This document shows, piece by piece, positions 14,609 through 21,203 of a stretch of DNA of 22,602 nucleotides. Within the stretch, counting starts at the first letter, position 1. Every line of letters begins with the position of its first letter. Both the position numbers and the translations under genes were made by a program. The notes under the pieces are model-generated. The model saw nothing but the letters and a program-made list of their open reading frames with translations. It was not told the origin of the DNA and ran no database searches. The stretch is from Campylobacterales bacterium (lineage in GTDB: Bacteria > Campylobacterota > Campylobacteria > Campylobacterales > Arcobacteraceae), in the NCBI GenBank assembly GCA_019752775.1, contig JAIELU010000140.1:1-22602 (forward strand), read 5' to 3'.

Positions 14609-15382
14609 ATGAGTAATACTAGTTTAGAAAAAATCGGATGTTTTAATACAATTCTTGACCCATATAATGGAATAACAATAGAATCAAAAGATTTACCAAA
14701 TAGCAAAGAAGAGTTTGATTTAAATCTTGATTTTTTGATTGAAGAAATTCAATATAAAAGATTTTTAATTTGGATTTATATAGATATAAAAAAATCAGAG
14801 TTTATTTCAATTGCTACAAAAAAAGGATTCTTTTTTCATTCTTGTGCTGAAGAGTATGTTTTACTCGTAAAAAGATTAAAAGAAAATGCAATAATTCCAA
14901 CAGCTTCAAATCATACTTTAGGTGTTGGTGCAGTTGTAATAAATGATAAAAATGAATTATTGGTAATAAAAGAAAGAATCTCAACTGCTGGATATAAGAT
15001 TCCTGGAGGTCATATAGATGATGCTGAGATGATTACAACAGCTCTACAAAGAGAAGTTCTTGAAGAAACAGGGATTATTGTGGAGTTTGAGTCAATCATC
15101 TCTTTGGGACATTTTTATCCACACCAATTTCATAAATCAAATTTATATATTTTGTGTACGGCAACTCCTAAAAGTTTTGAAATAAATATACAAGATACTC
15201 AAGAAATAGTTGATGCAAAATGGATAGATGTAAATGAATATTTAAATGATGAAGAAGTATTGGATTATTCAAAAGCAATAGTAATTGCAGCTATTAAATC
15301 AAAGGGATTTAATAGAGCAAATCAAGAGACACTTTGTCATATCAAAAAAGATTTTGAACTATTTTTCCCAATAGAAAGTTAG
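14609..15382 (+). CDS. Nudix hydrolase with pre-Nudix domain (NUDT6-like)
   Basis: The C-terminal part has a complete Nudix box at 134-156 (GHIDDAE then REVLEETGI), which binds Mg2+ and hydrolyses nucleoside-diphosphate-linked compounds. The N-terminal 95 residues resemble the pre-Nudix domain of NUDT6-type proteins: an N-acetyltransferase-like fold containing KRFLIWIYIDI and ATKKGFFFHSCAEEYVLLVKRL. This two-part architecture is best known in eukaryotes but occurs in bacteria. The 257 residues appear complete. GAGGGGAAA stands directly ahead of the ATG, 8 bp after the regulator stop, so they share a transcript. Substrate unknown. Confidence 0.87.
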   Translation: MSNTSLEKIGCFNTILDPYNGITIESKDLPNSKEEFDLNLDFLIEEIQYKRFLIWIYIDIKKSEFISIATKKGFFFHSCAEEYVLLVKRLKENAIIPTASNHTLGVGAVVINDKNELLVIKERISTAGYKIPGGHIDDAEMITTALQREVLEETGIIVEFESIISLGHFYPHQFHKSNLYILCTATPKSFEINIQDTQEIVDAKWIDVNEYLNDEEVLDYSKAIVIAAIKSKGFNRANQETLCHIKKDFELFFPIES

Positions 15383-15389
15383 AAGTTTG

Positions 15390-15395
15390 TATAAT
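15390..15395 (+). promoter_or_regulatory. Possible -10 box of ridA
   Basis: TATAAT at 15390-15395 in TTTGTATAATACTT, 26 bp before the ridA ATG and 7 bp after the Nudix stop. No convincing -35. It may give ridA expression independent of the regulator operon. Confidence 0.45.
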
Positions 15396-15421
15396 ACTTT
15401 TTTTAAAAATAAAGGAACTAA

Positions 15422-15805
15422 ATGAAAACTATAATATCTACACCAAAAGCACCAAGCGCAATTGGACCATATAATCAAGCAACAGCTTTTGATAAACTAA
15501 TTTTTACATCGGGGCAAATCGCACTAAATCCTGCAACTATGGAAATAGTAACAGGTGGAGTTCAAGAGCAAACAAAACAAGTTATGGAAAATCTAAAAGC
15601 AGTTTTAGAAGAAGCGGGAAGTTCTTTTGAAAATGTTTTAAAAACTACTTGTTATTTATCAGATATGGATAATTTTGTAGCTTTCAATGAAATCTATGGA
15701 CAATATTTCAAAGGTGAAACTGCACCTGCAAGAAGTACTGTTGCTGTTAAAACTTTACCTAAAAATGTTTTGGTTGAAGTTGATACAATAGCATTTAAAA
15801 ACTAG
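15422..15805 (+). CDS. ridA: RidA-family 2-iminobutanoate/2-iminopropanoate deaminase
   Basis: Hydrolyses reactive enamine/imine intermediates released by PLP enzymes such as threonine dehydratase, protecting other PLP enzymes from damage. The 127 residues match the family length. Visible are IGPYNQA (14-20), the SGQIALNP strand, and the catalytic Arg104 in APARSTVAV, equivalent to E. coli Arg105; Glu119 lies in NVLVEVD. AAAGGAAC precedes the ATG. It sits behind the AraC and Nudix genes, and the window also carries ilvA and an aminotransferase, both possible sources of its substrates. The stop is inside a perfect bidirectional terminator. Confidence 0.95.
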   Translation: MKTIISTPKAPSAIGPYNQATAFDKLIFTSGQIALNPATMEIVTGGVQEQTKQVMENLKAVLEEAGSSFENVLKTTCYLSDMDNFVAFNEIYGQYFKGETAPARSTVAVKTLPKNVLVEVDTIAFKN

Positions 15806-15823
15806 AGTTTAACTCTAGTTTTT
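15797..15823. terminator. Bidirectional terminator between ridA and the CopD-like gene
   Basis: AAAAACTAGAG (15797-15807) and CTCTAGTTTTT (15813-15823) form a perfect 11-bp stem with loop TTTAA, with a T run on both strands. It contains the ridA TAG stop, and its last bases overlap the stop of the convergent gene. Confidence 0.9.
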
Positions 15824-16256
15824 AAACTGTAAACATAAATTTTGCAATAATTACTATTAAAATACCTATAAATAAAACGAATTTATGAAAATGTTTCATA
15901 ATAGGATGAGGTGTTTTTTTTAGAACTTTATTTGCTAAAGAATAAACAACACCAGAAGCAATAATTAGTGCTAAAAGAGCTTTTAAAATCAAAAGTAACT
16001 GTAAATTTGAATTAAAAACCCCAAGTTCAGAATTTATATATTTTGCAAACATATAACCACCACTTAATAAAAGAGTTAAAAGACTAAGAGGAAAAATCAT
16101 TCTAGCTCTCGAAGAAATTGCACCTATTACTTTTTGATGTTCATCTTCATTTAAAACTTTTTTCATAGCAGGAAGCACGAATAGATCTGCAAATACAAAA
16201 CCTATAAAAATTATTGCACACAATAAATGAACGATTTGAACTAATGTATATTCCAT
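15822..16256 (-). CDS. CopD-like four-helix membrane protein
   Basis: The 144 residues contain four hydrophobic helices (about 5-27, 52-70, 84-106 and 124-142). Histidines lie at helix ends: VHLLCAIIFIGF near the start and PHPIMKHFHKF before the last helix. Such His pairs could hold heme or copper, and this shape matches small CopD-domain or DUF2269-type membrane proteins of Campylobacterota. Whether it handles copper, heme or something else cannot be read from sequence. ATG at 16256 with AAAAGGATAATT upstream. It stands alone, ending in the terminator shared with ridA. Confidence 0.68.
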   Translation of the reverse strand: MEYTLVQIVHLLCAIIFIGFVFADLFVLPAMKKVLNEDEHQKVIGAISSRARMIFPLSLLTLLLSGGYMFAKYINSELGVFNSNLQLLLILKALLALIIASGVVYSLANKVLKKTPHPIMKHFHKFVLFIGILIVIIAKFMFTV

Positions 16257-16381
16257 AATGAATTATCCTTTTAATTTATTGAGAATTGTAATCAATATGC
16301 TATTAGAATACCTTGATAGGAATCAATTTGTTTTTTTTGTAGATAGATTCGATTTTAGATATTTCTGAGAAAGGATGCTTT

Positions 16382-16410
16382 TTTCTTTTCTTTTTAGTAA
16401 AGAAAAGAAA
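16382..16410. repeat. CTTTT/GAAAA hairpin
   Basis: TTTCTTTTCTTT (16382-16393) and AAAGAAAAGAAA (16399-16410) form a perfect 12-bp stem around TTAGT. The purine/pyrimidine asymmetry continues outward (GCTTTTTT on the left, CAAAAGAAAAGC on the right). Similar motifs are, from memory, frequent between genes in related genomes; I cannot count copies here. Confidence 0.55.
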
Positions 16411-16431
16411 CAAAAGAAAAGCGTTCGCTAG

Positions 16432-16546
16432 TTCAAAATAGCTAAAAAATTTATAGAAATTCTAAAATTTGAAAACTCGACTCAGTCTTCAAACAGTTCA
16501 AATTTCTTTACGAATTTATATAAATTTTTCTTTACGCTATTTTGAA
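16432..16546. repeat. Long imperfect inverted repeat (115 bp)
   Basis: The outer arms TTCAAAATAGC (16432-16442) and GCTATTTTGAA (16536-16546) match perfectly. Inside, AAAAATTTATA (16445-16455) pairs with TATAAATTTTT (16519-16529), AAATTC (16457-16462) with GAATTT (16512-16517), and AAATTTGAA (16465-16473) with TTCAAATTT (16497-16505). The apex is 16474-16496, containing GACTCAGTC. In total about 37 bp are paired in register. It could be a mobile-element relic, a repeat, or a structured RNA. Confidence 0.7.
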
Positions 16547-16583
16547 AATGCTCACATCTAGGATTCTAGAAATTTTTAATCTT

Positions 16584-17174
16584 CTAACATTCCACATAAA
16601 TTTTATTTTCATACGAAGCTTTATCAAACTTCTTTATATTATTTAATATATCTATAATATCTTTTTTCCCAACATTATCATTATAATTTATCAAATTTAC
16701 AAAATAAACTATTCTTGACCATGATTTAAAATGATGATTAGATAATTTTGAAGATATAATTAATAGATTATTTAAAGAATAATATTCTAGTTTACAGTGT
16801 TTTTTAATTGAATCTTTAAGTTCATTTGATAAAGAATTATTATTTATATATAGTATTAGTTTATCGAGTTCTTCTATGTTCTTTTTGTGTTCAATACCAT
16901 AAAAATTACTAATTCTATACTCATTAGGTAAATCTTTAAAACCATGTTTTAAGAAAAAAATTAAATATTCTCTAAGTCTTTTCTCTAAATTAATTAATTT
17001 CTTTTTTTGTTTATTTTCTTCCCATTTATTTACTATGTAAATTATGATAATTAGTTCGATACAAATACCTGCAATTTCTGGAAGCATGTTATTTAATGAT
17101 TTAGATATATACATACAATATAAACATAAAAAAAGAATAATAGTTATAAATACAAATGATATTATTTGTTTCAT
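16584..17174 (-). CDS. Two-TM protein of unknown function
   Basis: The 196 residues have two N-terminal hydrophobic segments (about 4-22 and 31-47) with only a short loop between them. A charged linker (NKWEENKQKKKLINLEKRLREYL) and a helical cytoplasmic domain without recognisable motifs follow. The architecture (EIAGICIELIIIIYIV, then a Lys/Glu-rich linker) resembles many uncharacterised accessory membrane proteins, some found near defence or restriction genes, but nothing here supports that role directly. The ATG overlaps the tex stop (ATGA), so it is translationally coupled to tex. It is even more AT-rich and Lys/Asn/Ile-rich than its neighbours, which may mark a recent acquisition (inference). 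The terminator is not obvious. Confidence 0.7.
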   Translation of the reverse strand: MKQIISFVFITIILFLCLYCMYISKSLNNMLPEIAGICIELIIIIYIVNKWEENKQKKKLINLEKRLREYLIFFLKHGFKDLPNEYRISNFYGIEHKKNIEELDKLILYINNNSLSNELKDSIKKHCKLEYYSLNNLLIISSKLSNHHFKSWSRIVYFVNLINYNDNVGKKDIIDILNNIKKFDKASYENKIYVEC

Positions 17175-19282
17175 TTCAAACTCAACCCAACTCTCTGTTT
17201 CTCCAAATCAATACTAATAACCTTGATATTTTTCAACTGTTGATTTATACTTAATACATCCATTGGATGAGAGATTCTTTTTTCGCTTATTTGTGAGATA
17301 TGGATTAATCCGTCATTTTTTAGACCAATATCCACAAAAGCTCCGAAGTCTGTGATGTTTCTTACAACTCCACTTACAATGAATCCTTCTTTTAAATCCG
17401 CTATTGATTTTATATCTTTTGAAAATTCCACTTCATTGAATTCACTTCTTACATCATATCCTGGTTTTAAAAGTTCGGCGATTATATCTTTTAGAAGTAA
17501 AATAGGGCAGTTTAGCTCTTTTGAAATAGTTTCAATATCACTATCTTTTATCTCTTCTATTTTATATTTCTTTTGTAATTTTTCAACCACATCATAATTT
17601 TCTGGATGGATTGCTGTATTATCTAGGATGCTTTTTCCATCTTTGATTCTTAAAAATCCTACACTTTGCTCATAGGCTTTTGCTCCTATTCCTTTTACTT
17701 TTAAAAGTTCTGCTTTTGTTTTGAAGTTTTTGATTTTTTCTTTATGTTCTATTATATTAAGGGCTAGTTTTTCTGAGATTCCTGAGATAAAAGATAGCAG
17801 TTTATATGAAGCAGAGTTTATATCAACTCCTACTTTATTTACTAAATCCACTGTTACATTTTCTAGTTTTTGACTTAATTCTTTTTGGTTTACATCGTGT
17901 TGATATTGTCCAATTCCTAGAGATTTTGGGTCTATTTTTACCAAAGCAGCCATTGGGTCACGAAGTCTTTGGGCTATTGAGATTGCACCTCTTATTGTTA
18001 CATCTAGATTTGGATATTCCATCATTGCTATTTTTGAAGCGGAGTAAACACTTGCTCCTATTTCACTAACAACTGCGTATTTTATATCTAAATTATTTTC
18101 ATTTATTAGTTTTACTATAAATGCTGCTGTTTCTTGTGAAGCTGTTCCATTTCCAATAGCAATTGAGTTGATTTTGTATTTTTTGATAAGCTCTAAAACT
18201 ACTTTTGAAGAGTTTACAAAATCCTCTCTTGGTTTTGTGGGATAAATCACATTTGAAGCTAGATAGTTTCCATTTTCATCAATTACAGCTAATTTACATC
18301 CACTTACAAAGCCAGGATCCATTCCTAAAATCACTTGATTTACAAGTGGGGGAGTTAAAAGTAGCTCTTTTAGATTTTTTCCAAAAAGTGTGATTGCTTC
18401 ACTTGAGGCTTTTTCTTTTAGTTCAGTTAGAGCTTCTCTTTTTAGACTTGGAAGTAAAAGTCTTTTTAATCCATCTTTATAGGCTTCAAAAACTAACTCT
18501 TTTGAGCTTGATGCACTTGAGGGGATTTTATATTTTTTTATATTTTCTAAAATATAGTTTTCATCAACTTCGATTTTTACTGTTAGCTCTTTTTCATTTA
18601 CGGCTCTATTTATTGCTAGGAATCTATGTGATTTTATATATTTCACTTTTTCACTTACATTTGCAACACTTACATAAACACCATTTTCATTAAATGTTTT
18701 TGTTTTTTTAGTCTCTAAAATTCCATAGTTTAAAACTGTATTTCTAATCACTTCTTTAGTTCTAAAATCATCGGCATATCTTTGAGCGATAATATCACTA
18801 GCTCCAGATATTGCATCTTCTATAGTTGTAACTTCTTTATTTATAAACTGTTTTGCTTTTTGGTTTATCTCATCAAGTGAATATTTCATTGATTGAATAA
18901 TATTTGCTAATGGCTCAAGTCCATTTTCAATAGCAGTTGATGTTCTTGATGATTTTTTATCTTTAAAAGGTGCATAAATATCTTCTAGCATTTGTAAAGT
19001 TGTAGCACTATTTATGTGAGTTTTGATTTTTTCATCTAAAAAGTTTCTCTCTTTTAAAATAGAGATAATCTCTTCTTTTCTAGTTAGAAGTTTTAGTGAA
19101 TAATTATATATATCTTCAAAATCACGAAGTTGTTCATCTGTGGCATTTGAAGTTAAATCTTTTCTATATCTTGCGATAAAAGGAATCGTACAACCATCAT
19201 CAAGTAGTTTTAAAATATTTTGAATAACACCTTTTGAAAATGATGTTTTTTCTTCTAGTAGATTTATTAGATTATTAGTCAA
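17171..19282 (-). CDS. tex: Tex RNA-binding protein (S1 domain)
   Basis: Conserved nucleic-acid-binding factor acting on RNA and transcription complexes (the bacterial relative of Spt6). Domains in order: N-terminal helical region with CTIPFIARYRKD; YqgF/RNase H-like fold around 320-450 (ILGMDPGFVSGCKLAVID, IAIGNGTASQETA, SEIGASVYSAS); helix-hairpin-helix at about 500-560 (LLSFISGISEKLA, LLKVKGIGAKAYEQ); and a C-terminal S1 domain (IVSGVVRNITDFGAFVDIG, then DGLIHISQIS). It has 703 residues, close to the family norm. The start is TTG at 19282 with a strong AGAGGTGA 5 nt upstream, inside the 3' end of the PhyH-family gene, which it overlaps by 8 bp. It overlaps the next gene by 4 bp. Confidence 0.95.
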   Translation of the reverse strand: MTNNLINLLEEKTSFSKGVIQNILKLLDDGCTIPFIARYRKDLTSNATDEQLRDFEDIYNYSLKLLTRKEEIISILKERNFLDEKIKTHINSATTLQMLEDIYAPFKDKKSSRTSTAIENGLEPLANIIQSMKYSLDEINQKAKQFINKEVTTIEDAISGASDIIAQRYADDFRTKEVIRNTVLNYGILETKKTKTFNENGVYVSVANVSEKVKYIKSHRFLAINRAVNEKELTVKIEVDENYILENIKKYKIPSSASSSKELVFEAYKDGLKRLLLPSLKREALTELKEKASSEAITLFGKNLKELLLTPPLVNQVILGMDPGFVSGCKLAVIDENGNYLASNVIYPTKPREDFVNSSKVVLELIKKYKINSIAIGNGTASQETAAFIVKLINENNLDIKYAVVSEIGASVYSASKIAMMEYPNLDVTIRGAISIAQRLRDPMAALVKIDPKSLGIGQYQHDVNQKELSQKLENVTVDLVNKVGVDINSASYKLLSFISGISEKLALNIIEHKEKIKNFKTKAELLKVKGIGAKAYEQSVGFLRIKDGKSILDNTAIHPENYDVVEKLQKKYKIEEIKDSDIETISKELNCPILLLKDIIAELLKPGYDVRSEFNEVEFSKDIKSIADLKEGFIVSGVVRNITDFGAFVDIGLKNDGLIHISQISEKRISHPMDVLSINQQLKNIKVISIDLEKQRVGLSLK

Positions 19283-20009
19283 GAATCACCTCTTTAAAAT
19301 CACTTCTTGTGTTGTTTGTAGGTTTATTTGAAGAAGCCCTTACCGTATAAACAAAAGAGATTTTTGCTTTATGCGAACTATTTTTATTTGCATGATGCAG
19401 AGTTTTACAATGAAATAAAACAACATCTCCCTTTTGTAGATTTGTATGAACTTTTGTTTTTATAAGTTCAATATTTTTTGGATGAGTATCTAAAAAATTA
19501 TCAACATCATCAAACTGTTCTTTTTTAAAAGTGATTTTGTGAGATGATGGAATAAATTCTAATAAACCATTTTCTAAATACTCATCTCCTAAACTTAACC
19601 AGACAGAAACTAAATTATTATTTTCAAAATCCCAATATCTTCTATCTTGATGCCAAAAAGTTCTTGTACTTTCCTCGGGTAATTTTGTCATTATTGAGTT
19701 ATGATGAGCCAAAGTTAAAACAGGAATATCATTTAAAATTTGTTTTAAAATAGGTCTGATTTTTTCATTTGTCATCCATTTTTGAAAAATTTCTTCTCTA
19801 TCGTAAACTTGTCTTAGTCTTCGCACTGTTATTTTATCAATATCATTTTGCATATACTCTTGTTCTGTTTCAATTGGAGCTGTTTTATTCTCAAGATGAA
19901 TTTTAGCTTTTTCTAAAATCTCATCACAAAGTTGTGGATCTGCGAAGTTTTTAAGGATTAGAAATCCATTTTCATGGAACTCTTTTAATTGATTTTCATC
20001 TAATTTCAT
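19275..20009 (-). CDS. Phytanoyl-CoA dioxygenase (PhyH)-family oxygenase
   Basis: Non-heme Fe(II)/2-oxoglutarate-dependent oxygenase fold. The iron facial triad is visible as His120 and Asp122 (FWHQDRRYW) and the distal His in GDVVLFHCKTLHHANKN (His205 most likely). The 2OG-carboxylate Arg usually found about ten residues later appears to be replaced by Lys (SSHKAKISFVY); Arg224 lies further on. GLLEFIPSSHK matches the family's G-x-L-x-x-x-P-G-S-H strand. The 244 residues begin at an ATG with weak AAGAGAAG. The substrate is unknown; relatives act on phytanoyl-CoA, halogenated or peptide substrates. It follows another 2OG oxygenase gene and overlaps tex. Confidence 0.88.
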   Translation of the reverse strand: MKLDENQLKEFHENGFLILKNFADPQLCDEILEKAKIHLENKTAPIETEQEYMQNDIDKITVRRLRQVYDREEIFQKWMTNEKIRPILKQILNDIPVLTLAHHNSIMTKLPEESTRTFWHQDRRYWDFENNNLVSVWLSLGDEYLENGLLEFIPSSHKITFKKEQFDDVDNFLDTHPKNIELIKTKVHTNLQKGDVVLFHCKTLHHANKNSSHKAKISFVYTVRASSNKPTNNTRSDFKEVILD

Positions 20010-20039
20010 GGCTTCTCTTAATATTAATTATTTTGCGTA

Positions 20040-20045
20040 ATTATA
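20040..20045 (-). promoter_or_regulatory. -10 box of the PhyH-family gene and tex
   Basis: TATAAT on the minus strand in TTTTTTTACTATAATTACG, 30 bp before the PhyH-family ATG. It is preceded by the A/T tract AAAAAAAAGCTTTTTTT, which may act as an upstream element. It suggests an internal promoter in the minus-strand cluster. Confidence 0.55.
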
Positions 20046-20062
20046 GTAAAAAAAGCTTTTTT

Positions 20063-20773
20063 TTAATTGATGATTGCATTATGCCATTGAACTAGACTTA
20101 TTCTTCTTCCTTGTTTTACTTTTAAAACTTCATGGGTAAAATATGGATTACTTAAAAATACTAACATTGTTCCAGCTTTTGGTTTTATTTTTATTTTGTT
20201 CCCATCTTTATCACACAGAAAATTAAATAAAAGCTCACCACCTGTAAAAGTTGTATCACTTATTTGTTCGTCATTTGATGTTGTAAATAAAACAGTTGAG
20301 ATTTTTCTTTGTTTGGCAACAGCTGTAAATCCTATTAGTTCTTTATCTTTGTATAACATACTTGAGTCATCACTGTGCATAACATAAAAAGAGTCTTTTA
20401 AATATTCTAAAACTTGAACTTTTGTTGAAGTAGTAAGTGCTAGTTTAAAATAATCTTCAATTTTTGCTTGATGTTGTAAAAATCTATTTGTATAAATTTC
20501 TAAATATTTTTCACTTAATTTATAGATATTAGTTTTTCTAATTTCTTCATTTGTTTGAGATTTAATTAGTAAATCTTTTATTTTTACTTGAGCTTGTTCA
20601 TAATCATCATCTTCTTTAACTTTTTTATTAATATCATCACACTCATTGCTACTTAAAAAATCTTCAATAATTAAATAAGGATAGTCGTAATAAGGATTTG
20701 GTAGTAATTTTGTTTTTACATCAATATCAAGTAAAAAATCTGAACAATAAATATTATTGCTAATTTGTGTCAT
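20063..20773 (-). CDS. 2OG-Fe(II) oxygenase (prolyl 4-hydroxylase-like)
   Basis: Double-stranded beta-helix oxygenase of the P4Hc type. The opening YPYLIIEDFLSSNECDDI is the usual N-terminal strand of such enzymes. Iron ligands are His133 and Asp135 (YVMHSDDSS) and His214 (NPYFTHEVLKV); the 2OG Arg is in QGRRISLVQW (Arg223/224). FTGGELLF and KPKAGTMLVFLS are the expected jelly-roll strands. All key residues are present, so it should be active. Bacterial relatives hydroxylate proline in proteins such as EF-Tu, or free amino acids; the target here is unknown. AAAGGTGAT precedes the ATG, but AAAG lies in a hairpin arm that also holds the upstream stop codon, which suggests translational coupling with the SnoaL-like gene. 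Confidence 0.87.
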   Translation of the reverse strand: MTQISNNIYCSDFLLDIDVKTKLLPNPYYDYPYLIIEDFLSSNECDDINKKVKEDDDYEQAQVKIKDLLIKSQTNEEIRKTNIYKLSEKYLEIYTNRFLQHQAKIEDYFKLALTTSTKVQVLEYLKDSFYVMHSDDSSMLYKDKELIGFTAVAKQRKISTVLFTTSNDEQISDTTFTGGELLFNFLCDKDGNKIKIKPKAGTMLVFLSNPYFTHEVLKVKQGRRISLVQWHNAIIN

Positions 20774-20780
20774 ATATCAC

Positions 20781-20807
20781 CTTTCATAAACAAAATGTTT
20801 ATGAAAG
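20781..20807 (-). promoter_or_regulatory. Hairpin linking the SnoaL-like stop to the oxygenase ribosome binding site
   Basis: CTTTCATAAAC (20781-20791) and GTTTATGAAAG (20797-20807) form a perfect 11-bp stem with a 5-base loop. On the minus strand the 5' arm contains the SnoaL-like TAA stop, and the 3' arm ends in GAAAG, continuing GTGATATATG into the oxygenase start. No T run follows, so it is not a normal terminator. Confidence 0.65.
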
Positions 20808-21203
20808 CTGCTTAGTAAGTTTAAATAAATCACCAAGTACCCAAATATCTACAATTTTGCCATCTTTAAATTTAAAAAATGATGCCCCACTATAGACAAT
20901 TTTATTGTTACTTGCTTCATAATCAAATAATTTTCCAGTATGTCTACCATTGTATAATGCTCTAACAGCAATATTGTCTTCTTCACAAACCATAGTTAAA
21001 ATACTATGAAATAAATTCGGAATTCCTGTTAAAATGGTGTCCATATACTCTTTGAATTTTTCTTTTCCTACAACTGAAATATCTAATGAACCATGAAAAG
21101 TTATATTGTCATCAAATAAAATGTCAATATAATCTTTGTTTTGTTTATTCCATAATTCATTGTAATATAATTTTACTAACTCTTTATTAGTCAATTTCTT
21201 CAT
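20799..21203 (-). CDS. SnoaL-like / NTF2-fold protein
   Basis: The 134 residues show the pattern of SnoaL-like polyketide-cyclase-family (NTF2 cone fold) proteins: N-terminal helices (TNKELVKLYYNELWNKQN), DNITFHGSLD, VVGKEKFKEYMDTIL, NLFHSILTMVCEEDNIAVRALYNGRHTG, and a closing GASFFKFKDGKIVDIWVLGD. These folds bind small hydrophobic molecules as cyclases, isomerases or hydrolases, or act only as binding proteins; the exact role is unknown. The ATG at 21203 is preferred because AAGGGAAATA precedes it; a longer frame reaching back to 21287 begins with a low-complexity M/I-rich stretch overlapping the previous gene. It overlaps the 76-residue gene by 17 bp. Confidence 0.8.
   Translation of the reverse strand: MKKLTNKELVKLYYNELWNKQNKDYIDILFDDNITFHGSLDISVVGKEKFKEYMDTILTGIPNLFHSILTMVCEEDNIAVRALYNGRHTGKLFDYEASNNKIVYSGASFFKFKDGKIVDIWVLGDLFKLTKQLS

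Larger units (their letters stand above)
16257..16583. other. Noncoding region with structured, possibly repeated DNA
   Basis: There is no convincing gene in this 327-bp stretch on either strand. The right two thirds hold two separate hairpins (16382-16410 and 16432-16546). Nearer the CopD-like gene, TTGATAGGAATCAA (16313-16326) is a small inverted repeat (5-bp arms, 4-bp centre) that could be an operator for that gene. No tRNA or known RNA family is recognisable. Confidence 0.6.

Noticed and set aside
16257..16583. Search for a hidden tRNA, small gene or CRISPR repeats
   Set aside because: No cloverleaf, no coding frame with a ribosome binding site, and no regularly spaced repeats; only the inverted repeats described.
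17806..18693. Leu-rich open frames on the plus strand opposite tex (17806-18069, 18205-18393, 18394-18693)
   Set aside because: They are complements of Lys/Glu-rich tex codons; no ribosome binding sites and no recognisable domains.
20046..20061. AAAAAAAGCTTTTTTT as a terminator between the two oxygenase genes
   Set aside because: The palindrome has no loop and only a two-base G/C centre, so a stable hairpin is not possible; it more likely serves as an A/T element upstream of the TATAAT at 20040-20045.
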